From positions 8,709,708 through 8,773,707 of the forward strand of contig OZ025215.1 in NCBI GenBank assembly GCA_964019055.1: 64,000 nt of DNA, written 5' to 3'. Within the stretch, counting starts at the first letter, position 1. The number at the start of each line of letters is the position of its first letter. The stretch is from Anthopleura xanthogrammica. Taxonomy: Eukaryota; Cnidaria; Anthozoa; Actiniaria; Actiniidae. Position numbers and translations under genes: made by a program. Under the pieces are notes generated by a model. It was not told where the DNA came from. It saw nothing but the letters and a program-made list of their open reading frames with translations, and did not search any database. Positions 28,701 to 38,600 of this stretch are shown here, piece by piece.

Positions 28701-30977
28701 AGGATTTTGGCCAAAGGAATGAGTTCTTTGGAGGATCTTGTACCATCATCAGCATCCTTCCTAGTCATGGGTGCCACTTTCATGGCCTTACTTGGTGTTC
28801 ACATAACTTTATGCTCCAGTGCCTTGGTAGCTGGTGAGTACATTGTTAAAGGCATGGAAATACGAGCAACAAAATCGTGCAACTTGTAGCTTAACATTAT
28901 TACATTGCAAGTTGCAGAGTGAATGTTGCTTGTATTATTACCCAGTGCAACAAAAAAATTTGGTTGCGCAACTTTATTGCAGAAGTAGAAGCTCTTTCTA
29001 CTCTGTGCAACAAAGAAAGTTTGTTGTGCGCAGAGTGGTAATACGAGCCATTTTCACCTCGAAGCACAGGAGAGAACCAGCTTAGTATCTCTACTCACAT
29101 ACGACACTGAGTCTGGGAATCGAACCCAGGTGCGTTGGTGAGAGGTAGCACGTTTGTTTCACATGTCACCCGTTTTCCCTTTGTTCAACTTGTCTCGCGG
29201 TTGTAAGAATTTATGATATGCATGGAATGGAGGTTTGGGTAGGGTCTAGGAGAAGACAAGAAAAGAGAAAGAGGGACTTTTCCTAATACCATTAAATGTC
29301 CTTCATTTTTCCAGGAACATGTAACAGCGAGATTCTGTGCTCTTACAAGCCATCCGCCATTTTATACTCCATCATTCTCGTCACCTTTAGCAGTATCTCC
29401 TTGACGACATTAATCACCAACATCACCATAGAAACATCATCGCTGAACCATGTCATCAATGACGTCAGAAGCATGTTCTTATCTCCGATTAGAAGTCTAC
29501 TTGTTATTGGCTCGATTCTGCACGTGATTAGTCTATTGTCCAGTAGCTTTGTAGAAGAAGAACATCAAACTTGGTACTTCCTTGCAACTACGTACTTTAT
29601 TTTAAAGTTTTCTAACGCTTTAAAAAAGTATCTATGCTACAAGGAACAGGCTGGTCTAAGAACAGATCATCTTATATTCGAAAATCGTGATGAGATTTCC
29701 AAAGACTTGTTTCAAAATACTTCAGATATAACTTCCGACAACCACAGAAACTCTGAAAATCTTCAATTCCTAGAAAGAACAACAGAAGTCCTTGCGCGAG
29801 AAGAATCAAAGAAACTCCCAGAAGATAATGGTGTTGAAATATTCAGCTCCTTTTTTCTCCCTGTTTTATTTCTACTCCTGATTCGTGTTTGTCGTAAGAT
29901 GAATCAAACTGGGATCAAATGGGCAGATCAACCCGATATCGGAGACTGGCTCGTAGTGCCCGATAACCAACAGATTCTCTCCTTTATGACTGTTTTTTCA
30001 TTAGGCATCATAGTGTTCTATAGTTTGAAGAATAGCTCAGTGTTAAACTGTGTTTTCCAAGCGTTAGGGTTCATCTTTGTGTATAACTACCGCGCTGCTA
30101 CTGGTATTGTCATTTCACCATGGAATAATGGTCATCAAATCAGTTTAGGAGTCACAGAAGCAAGAATGGCATATCTGTGTTCATTCACCTTCCTACTCTT
30201 TTCCTTCGTCAAGATAGTCCAAGCACATCAATACGCAAAGACGTCTGCCTTGCAGAGGAAGTTTACGGAATACAAATCCTTCCTTGAACAAGCTGCTCAG
30301 GCATTCTTCATGGGTCTTCTGGTCGTGGAAGCGTTGCTCCTCAGAACTCACAACATTGTTTTGCTGGCTGTATTTGTTTTACAGGAATGGAGTTTAGGAA
30401 AACATTTTTTCTCTGGGTAAGTATGCTACTGGCATTTCTTGTGTTGTAGTTATTGATTTTTTAAAAGCTAAGACAAAAAAATGCGTCTCCTATTGAATTG
30501 TCTGGTCGCAGAAAGATAAAAGGCACTAAAAAGGCGCAAATTTCTGCATCCACACAGTCCTACATCCATGATCCGTCAATTAAGCTGACGAAAATTTTCT
30601 AATGCACAATCCCACACGTTTTTCAGACGGCTTTCAGCCCATTCCTGGACAACCCATCTCGTGTACTTCTGGCTTGGACAAGTAGCGTACTTTACACAGG
30701 GAAATTCCAACAGTTTGTCAACTGTAGATATTGCCGCTGGCTACATAGGAATGCAGGGACATGATTCAACGGTAGCTCTTCTTCTCATGAGTATTGTGAC
30801 GTATTGTGGTCCTGTTTTATGGCTGACGGCGCTTGTAAAACTTGTTATCAAGAACTCCACGTCACAAAAGCAGTAAGTTTCCTGTTTTTTTTAACCTTTT
30901 TGTGAAAGATGCAGAACCTAATATGCTAAACTGCATTTAAATCTGTGAGATAAATATGCCTTTACAAACCAGAGGCT

Positions 30978-31053
<76 letters not shown>

Positions 31054-31624
31054 TAGAGTTCTTAAACGCATCTAACTGAAGTCTCTTGACAAGAGGAGTA
31101 GACAGACAGCAGGTTGCGATGGCAAAAAAACTCCTGTTAAACAGGAACGACTTGAGTGCAGATTTAAAGTCATAAATTGTTAAGGGTATCATATATAAAA
31201 TTTGATGGTTTGAAGGGCGTAGAGGCTTAGTTGTCAGCGCGTTAACGTGAGGCCTTTAAGACGCTATCACACAACTATTGAAAATTTCCGCGTGTGATCG
31301 CGCCTTTAGATTTAGAGTTGCGCCCTTTCTCATGCACTTGTCTCAGGAACCATTTAAACTAACGCAAACCAATTTTCTAGGTTGTGTGACAGTCTTCACA
31401 GGGTGTGCGTGACATTCACTCTGCCTCACTGCCTGCTGCTGTGTGTCTACAGTGTACTGGTATATGGTCAGCGGTATCACCTATTTGTATGGAGTGTCTT
31501 CTCACCAAAGCTCCTGTACGACACCATGAGAACCATTGTCATGTCATTTAGCATCTCCTTTATCCTAGGATTGAGTATATTTATTGATGGGAACCCTGTG
31601 TTTGATCAAGATAAGAAAGAATAA
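25781..31624 (+). CDS. PIGO: GPI ethanolamine phosphate transferase 3 (PIG-O), 1021 aa
   Basis: Eight exons (25781-26067, 26332-26590, 27164-27494, 28142-28229, 28325-28833, 29315-30416, 30627-30872, 31381-31624) join in frame with GT/AG junctions, total 3066 nt. The enzyme adds ethanolamine phosphate to the third mannose of the GPI anchor in the endoplasmic reticulum (family knowledge). Visible features: an N-terminal membrane anchor (VILGFFLVLQLLGL); the alkaline-phosphatase-type catalytic domain with LIDALRADF (metal-ligand Asp 69), PTVTMPRIKALMTG (nucleophile Thr region), GDDTW, VDNNVTRHLD, HYLGLDHIGHLAGP and GDHGMSEAGSHGG; then a polytopic C-terminal half. Length is near the human protein (about 1089 aa). 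Intron 3 carries repeats that include copies of the exon 3 donor. Confidence 0.94.
27469..27845 (+). repeat. Tandem repeat (141-145 bp) containing the PIGO exon 3 donor
   Basis: GAGCTCAAGGTTTCARAA, followed by ATGGAAAAG|GTAWTG, recurs at 27469, 27614 and 27755. The first is the real end of exon 3; the other two are intronic. Each unit also contains AATCATGGWGTC and a GTAGGTGGA/GACAGA stretch. All three retain a GT donor (27495, 27644, 27781). Confidence 0.8.
27841..28075 (+). repeat. Poly-G run and degenerate (GACA)n in PIGO intron 3
   Basis: About 18 G occur after 27842, then roughly 200 bp of imperfect ACAGACAGACAAAC-type repeat. Open frames here come from the repeat. Confidence 0.8.
29080..29165 (-). 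repeat. SINE head fragment in PIGO intron 5
   Basis: On the minus strand, CCTGGGTTCGATTCCCAG (a good B-box) is followed by GTATGTGAGTAGAG, as in the SINE family. The rest of a tRNA cloverleaf is not present. Confidence 0.5.
30981..31052 (+). repeat. (TAA)n microsatellite
   Basis: About 24 uninterrupted AAT/TAA units lie in PIGO intron 7. Confidence 0.95.
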
Positions 31625-32044
31625 TTCAATACTATAGCTCGTTACCAGTCTTTCTTCGAAGAGCCCATGAAGAGCCGTTTACTTGAAGATTCAAATTTAT
31701 GTTCAATACGTCACCCAAAATAGTTTCGAGATTTTTCTTCTTTATTCATCGAGTAACTAAGGACCATCCCTCCAGACGTAGTGCTGAAGCGCAGTATGGC
31801 AGCGCGAAGCATTTACGGAGATTTCGGCCCCGACACCGCTATCCTTATAATTCAAGAATAGTTTAAGACATGACATGACATAACGGCCATGAGAATTTTT
31901 CCACTGAAATCTTGAAAATTAAATTTTCATTCCAGTGGATTCAGCTCTTTTTACCCTATATTTTGAAACCCTGAAATAAGAGCAAAAGCTAAAAAACTTA
32001 AAGGTATAACAGACAATTTTATTTTCTCTTACATGTAAATAATC

Positions 32045-32091
32045 AATAAATAGAATATAGTATCGATAATAAATATGTGTTCATTTTTATT
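32045..32091. terminator. Converging polyadenylation signals of PIGO and the EF-hand gene
   Basis: AATAAA is on plus at 32045-32050, about 420 bp after the PIGO stop. AATAAA on minus (TTTATT at 32086-32091) is about 330 bp after the EF-hand stop. The two transcripts would end within tens of bases of each other. Confidence 0.45.
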
Positions 32092-32421
32092 TTAGTATCT
32101 TAATTTCCAAGGTGTATTTTTTCTGTCATCGAAGCCGTGTACGATTGCGCAGTGTCTCGGAAGTTTAAGCGATGTGTTTCATTAACTCAGAGCCGTGAAC
32201 GTGACGGTTCATACGTTTCCGTATTCTGATTGAATGAATAGTGACGTAAGCTGCTGTGATTGGTTGAATAGGATGAACAATGACATATGCGTGCTGTGAT
32301 TAGTTCATTACCATATGTCGTCATTGCATCGTGATTTTGTTTTGATTTTTCGCCGACTGGTACGACATTAGAGTCTTTCTACACTGTCCTTTAAATTATT
32401 CCCTTTTCCACGATTTTTTTT

Positions 32422-32907
32422 CTAAAGAGAAACCCAGTTCAACCACTTCATGAATTCCCAGAACGAAATGACTCCATTGGCATGTGTATCGATGGCTTTG
32501 AAGGTCTCACTTGTGCTTTCTTCATCCATACACCCAAGAGAGGTCATAACTTCCTTAAACTCGTCCAAGCTCAGGATATCATTATCATCCACATCGAAAC
32601 TCTTGAAGTAATCCACCGCTTGGCAAAGAATAGCGTACCTTGATGAATTGTCAATGTTCTGGAACCTTTCCTCGCTTCGTAGCCAGTTAACAAAGTCCTC
32701 AAAACTAACGCTGTGATCTCCGTTCTTGTCGAGAAGTAACGTGTAAATCTCACTCTGACTTGCGTTCAGGCCAAGGTCATTCTCAAGCAAATATCTTAAT
32801 TCTTTCTCTTCCAAAAATCCACTACCATCTTTATCGTACTTTTGAAATAGGCTCTTAAGGACAACTGTGGGAGCTTTGAGGTTAAAAAATGAGTTTCCAG
32901 CTTGCAT
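32422..32907 (-). CDS. Four-EF-hand calcium-binding protein (161 aa)
   Basis: This is a single exon from the ATG at 32907 (the first in-frame ATG) to the TAG at 32422. Four EF-hand loops are visible: DKDGSGFLEEKE, DKNGDHSVSFED, DVDDNDILSLDE and DTHANGVISFWE. Loops 1 and 2 have canonical Ca2+ ligands. Loop 3 has Asp/Asn at the first three ligand positions but Ile (not the usual Gly) at position 6. Loop 4 has His and Ala at positions 3 and 4, so it may bind weakly. It is of calmodulin-like size but the sequence is not calmodulin. No signal peptide or N-myristoylation glycine is seen. The partner is unknown. It may be an invertebrate-type sarcoplasmic or cytosolic Ca2+ sensor; the exact family was not recognised. 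Confidence 0.88.
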   Translation of the reverse strand: MQAGNSFFNLKAPTVVLKSLFQKYDKDGSGFLEEKELRYLLENDLGLNASQSEIYTLLLDKNGDHSVSFEDFVNWLRSEERFQNIDNSSRYAILCQAVDYFKSFDVDDNDILSLDEFKEVMTSLGCMDEESTSETFKAIDTHANGVISFWEFMKWLNWVSL

Positions 32908-34071
32908 GTTGTTCAATAATTTTCTTCCTAATTATCAATGTTTACCTCAGCTATAGTATCTGGAAGGTTTCTCTGTTTCACTGGGAGTCGTAGCTCAAGC
33001 ATGGTCTTATATAGAAGAGGTTAGACTCGATCCAGTAGTTTACGTAAGTCTAGAAACAGGAAGCCCACAACTTCCTTGTTGACCTGGAAGTCACGTCACT
33101 GATACGGTCGAAGTGGAACTTCGCTACCAATCTGAAGTCTGTATAAATTTTGTTTACCGAGAAACACGGGAAGTTTAGATTTTACTTTGTCAGCAGTAAA
33201 AGGAGAGCATAACGTTGGTACGACTCATTCGACACACCCTGGTACTTTTGGGTTGGTTTGCCATGGTCTTTCATCTTTTTCTATATCCTTTTTATTTACA
33301 GTAAACTCTACAATCAAAACGGTTCAAGCGTACCCCCCTAGAATCCATTAATGAATCTATTATTCGAATATTGAGTTCCGATTATTCATTTTGACTCCAA
33401 ACTTGAAAATTAATTATCTACTTGAGGTTTGAATGGATTCCTCAACAATAGCCATCAGCGGCGGCGGAAGCTGAAAAACATTGGGGGGGGGGGGGGGGGG
33501 GCACTACAATTTTTTTTTTTACAAAATACAAAATACAAATGCCTTTAAAAATATTTATGATTTATAGTTTATGATTTATCCAAACCACAATTATTATAAC
33601 TAAATGGCATTCCATTCCCCACTAGTACACTGTAACTCAAATAATTGTTCCAAATACTGAATTCAGTCCTTTCGTCGTCATATTTTGTGTTTCCTTGCTT
33701 AATCACAGAAAAAATTCAAACGCGGAAAAATAGAGCATTGATTTAAGTTGCCATTTACACGACCCTTCGTTTGTCACATGATGATGAACATGATGGTTAC
33801 TCACGTGCCAGTAAAGGAAAAGGTAACTAAAAGGAGCACTTACGTATGCTTATGTTCGTCACGCAATCACTTCCGCACTAACCGGAAATCTCCTGCCGTT
33901 AGTTTACGTCGAACGCAAGGTACACCAGTAAAGGGAACTAAAAGAACCGACAAGAAGTATCCCTTACATCAAAGACTGCATTTCCTTTCATCATTGTATT
34001 CAATTCTAGTAAAGAGTCCAAACACTATATCCATGAACCAGTACGTTATAACTAGCACTATATCTAAACAG

Positions 34072-34341
34072 CACTAGAGTGAAGTCACTAAACCCGTGAA
34101 ATAGATATTTAGGATAGAGTGATTCTCATAAACCCGTGAAATACACTTTAGTGTATTACGCATTACTTCACTCTAATTCTTTTGTTTTTTATTGTGTTTA
34201 TCTGACTATTACACTTTAATAAGTACACTTTGTTTCACAGGTTAATGAAAACCACTCTAATACACCTCGGTAGACCCGAATTCCATTGTTTTCTATTGTG
34301 TCTATTAATTTTTATTTTGGGTTTAGTGACTTCACTCTCAG
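34072..34341. repeat. Foldback element, 270 bp
   Basis: The ends are CTAGAGTGAAGTCACTAAAC and its near-complement. Internal AAACCCGTGAAATA motifs repeat. Confidence 0.7.
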
Positions 34342-34780
34342 TAACGAAACAATAGAAAGCGATATATATATTGCATTATGTTTTTACCATTTAGTGCAAA
34401 ATAAATTTAGCACTGACTGTTTCACAGGGGTGTGAGAGCTCTTACATACTGCATGTAACCATCCTTCTGCACGCAAGTTGAATACATATTTTCGTTTCTT
34501 TTTCATTTTGCTATTTTTTATTTTTTTGGTCAGTGACATCATATTTCAATTGACAGATCTGAATCTATTTGGCAACAATACTGGTAATCTTAACCATTTA
34601 TTTTGATTATTTTCCCACAAATATTTGACATGTAAATCATTCTATACACAGCCCATTCCAATGTATGTATATATGTGGACAAGATATATATTGCGACTGT
34701 CTTAATTACCTATACTTGGTCTTGAAAGCACAAAAATCCTAAATTATCATAAAGTCTAATCTTGAATTTTTAACCTTAAT

Positions 34781-35042
34781 ATACAGCTATTTCAAAAAAG
34801 GTTGGTTAAGGTTTTGTTCCATGTTGTGTGTTTCTTACCAAGCTTGAAATGTAATATATTCGTATGAAAATAATGTCAGCACAGAAAAAAATATGCTGGA
34901 AAAACCTGCAGACAAAGTCTGGGAATATTCCATACTGGCATGATCTTGCGCTGCTTGAATTCACATCATCCATACTGCATTTTGGCCTTGGTATGCAACA
35001 TGCAACAAAACCTTCACCAACCTTTTTTGAAATAGCTGTATA
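34781..35042. mobile_element. MITE, GCTATTTCAAAAAAGG family, intact copy
   Basis: The inverted ends are TACAGCTATTTCAAAAAAGG and its complement. Internal blocks are AAGCTTGAAATGTAAT, CAGCACAGAAAAAAATATGC, and GCAACATGCAACAAAACCTT. The same blocks occur at 55959-56106 in reverse orientation and in part at 50373-50450. Confidence 0.8.
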
Positions 35043-35668
35043 GCTTTTTTTTTGGTATCAAATTTATTATCAAGCTATGCAGTGATTGGGTTTCCTGTGT
35101 CAACACAAGAAAACCATCAACACTGCGCTTCACGACAAAGAAGAAGGAACTCAGAAGAAATGCAAAATCTACATATAGGTACATTGTCTTGGATCTCGAG
35201 AATGAAATTTCTGAGTTCTTTCAGTGGTTTTGACCACTTTCATTTCTTAGCCTGTGTGCAGTCTGACTTTAAGTGGTTCACGCAGGCTATCATCTCTAAG
35301 ACCAGAATTCAATAAGCCTGGTGGATTAAAACATACCCTAACTTTGTTACAGGCCCCTTGGAACTAAAACAAGTTGTGGGAAAGAGAATTTAGCATTAAA
35401 CTGGGCTAATTTATGCAGATAATAATCTATATGAGTCTTAAAGGTGTTCAAAAAAGAGGATAGATAGTTATTTGAATACTAATGCCATATTAATTCATTT
35501 GTTAGGCATCTTAAGCCCTTAGGGATTTGAATTAGTATAGTTATCATAATTTAAAAAAATACAGGTACTAGAGAGGCATGGCTAGCATAGGAAAGATAAA
35601 AAGAAACAATTGATCACTTAATTCCAGTATTTGTTTAAACTTGAGGAAGGAAGGACAGAAAAAATTTT

Positions 35669-38600
35669 CTAAGCATTTCCAACATTTTCCATGCTTGCAT
35701 CACTAGCCTATGGACAAGGAAAAAATTCAAAGGTTATTTAGACTAATTAAACCAAATAATCTATTCGATGATTAATAGTTACAGCGCAATGCGCAAAAAT
35801 ATGACCACATTTACAGTGGACATTCGAACCGTGAACACTTTGAGGTTTTTTCATACTTTTTTTCTCCTTTATCCCTTGTGTGAATCGATTTGAAATATGA
35901 TTTATTTTGAACAATAAGATTATTTGAGTTCAGTGCTTCATTTTCAGAAGGTTTGAAGCAGTAGAAAGTTCATAAAATAAAAAATATAAAAATATCAAGT
36001 GTTCATGGTTCGAGTGTCCTCACTGTAATGTATTGTCTTTTATGCACAGCCTTTTGTAAGTTAACCGACACATTTCAATGCGAAGCTGGCTGGTTAATTA
36101 CAGCATGACATGCAAAAGTATGACCACGTTTAATGTATTCACATACTTTTACGCACAGGATTTTGTACTTTAAAATGACACATTTGATGTGAAGCTGTCT
36201 AGTTTTACCAAATAAAGAAAATTCATTTGGCAGCAACAAGCCCATGCTTAGAAGTATGCGAATACATTTAATTTGCCAATAATACTTTCACGTGTCGTGC
36301 TATACCAAATAAAATATGTTGAATTACTAGGACCCAGTTCAAATGTCGATTTTCTCATGAGCCGAACCTAATGACATCAAAGAAGACCAGCTTATTACTG
36401 GTATTCATTGTTGTCAATGCATTAGGCTCATGAAAAGTTTGATGTTTGAACCAGGTCTAAGAAAACACATTTCATACAAACCTGGATAATAGCAATAATG
36501 ACTCCAAACAATCCAATGGCACTACCAAAAATCTCAACAATCAATATCTATAGATTCAAAGGACCATGTTAATGTAACACTTCCCAATCAGAGGAAGAAC
36601 ATTTCACTTACAATGTGTTTCTAAAATGCAGTGTCAATGGACAAAAATAGTCCAGACATGGCACAGCAATGTTAACTAGAGTTGACTAAGACCACTAGAG
36701 TGGACTAAGACGTCCATTGGAATGCACGTCTTGCGTCAGTAGATTTGTGTACTAAATCCTCAGATTTTTGTGTACCATGTGATCAAGTTTCTATGGCCCA
36801 TTTTAGACGATTGCATGGGAATTTATAGTAAGTGCAATTTTGCTCTTTTTTGACAGGTCATCATTTTTTATTCCCCTAGGATTGTCTCAAATCCGCAAAG
36901 GAAATGCAATCACTTGGTACACAAATATTTGATCATGTGGTACATAAATCTACTGCCGTGAGACATGCATTCCAACAGGTGTTTTACCACTCTATTGATT
37001 TTCATAGATATCAGACTGTAGCACAAGATGTTACTTTGATACCTTGACAAAGAGAGATCCATTCTGAGCATCAGCGAGAGCAGCACCACTAAAAAAACAT
37101 TAAGAATACATTATTTATTTTCAACCAGCTAAATAAATCTCATTACAAATATCTCTACAGTGCTTGAAATAACGGCAGGCCATCGGACAATGTCAGGCCA
37201 GAATTGGAACATGTCTGGTCAAATCTTTGCCTTGCTGGTCATTTTGACCAGTAACATTGAGGCAGAAACAACTCTTATGATAAGTGTTCCAATCAATCAC
37301 ACAATTAATCTTTATTAGGGTTATTAAACAGATAAAGAACTTTGTCTTTTTTCCAATCTGGCCCTTGAATGGTTATGAGTACCTTACCTTCCTACAATTC
37401 CAACACAAACTCCACAGCAAAGGTTACAAAACCCAACAGTCAATCCAGCACCAAACACTTTAAATCCTGCAAAAAAAAAATTTGAAAATATTAAGGTTTA
37501 AGATCAAGATTAAAAAGTGAAAGTAGTGTGTAGGTCATTTATGAGATAAATTATGGCACAATTAAAATAAATAAATCTCTTTATCCTAAAAGTGTCTAGT
37601 CTTTCTAGCACTTTGCACTAATTGGGGACACTTTTCGCTCACACACACTACCACTACATTCAATATTCTATGCACACAGTGCTCACCCACATGTTGATAG
37701 TTTCACTCACACACACTACCAGTACATTCAATATTCTATGCACACAGTGCTCACTCACATATTGATAGTTTCACTCACACACACTTCCACTGCATTCAAT
37801 ATTCTATGCACACAGTGCTCACTCACATATTGATAGTTTCACTCACACACACTACCACTACATTCAATATTCTATGCACACAGTGCTCACCCACATATTG
37901 ATAGTTTCACTCACACACACTACCACTACATTCAATATTCTATGCACACAATGCTCACTCACATGTTGATAGTTTCACTCACACACACTACCACTACATT
38001 CAATATTCTATGCACACAACACTCAACTCACATGTTGATAGTTTCACTCACACACACTACCACTACATTCAATATTCTATGCACACAACACTCAACTCAC
38101 ATGTTGATAGTTTCACTCACACACACTACCACTACATTCAATATTCTATGCACACAACACTCAACTCACATGTTGATAGTTTCACTCACACACACTACCA
38201 CTACATTCAATATTCTATGCACACAATGCTCAACTTAATTGTTGATTTTTACGGAGGGAGGAAACCGGATAACCCAAAGAAAACCCTTGTAGCACAGGAG
38301 AAAACAATACATCAAACAAACTCAATTCATATATTATGGTGTCAGCAGGGCTTGAAACCAGTGACCCAAACCTTTGGAACCACAGTGGTGAAAGATGACG
38401 CATTAGAAGTGTATGCTACTCATGCTACTCATGCTACCCATGATTCTAAATATTGAGAAATCATGAGATATTTCATAATTATTATGAGATTATAAAATAT
38501 TGAGAAATTGATAAAAGATGTCATAACTAACCTGCAGTGAACAATTCAACTTGGCTTTTTGCACTGAGACCTTTATATTCTATAGGCTATTGAGCGTAAA

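Larger units (their letters stand above)
32925..35668. other. Intergenic region between the EF-hand gene and ATP6V0B
   Basis: I recognise no gene. It holds a poly-G run (33483-33501), a foldback at 34072-34341 and a MITE at 34781-35042. Short open frames (for example 33748-34077) have no family features. Confidence 0.6.

Noticed and set aside
29100..29140. Possible tRNA gene from a good B-box
   Set aside because: No acceptor stem or anticodon arm can be formed; the flanks match the SINE family.
33748..34077. 109-codon plus-strand frame
   Set aside because: There are no recognisable domains, it is basic and low complexity, and its end runs into a foldback element.
37632..38239. CRISPR-like regularly spaced direct repeats
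   Set aside because: The whole 68-bp unit is repeated, with no variable spacers, in a eukaryotic intron; it is a minisatellite.
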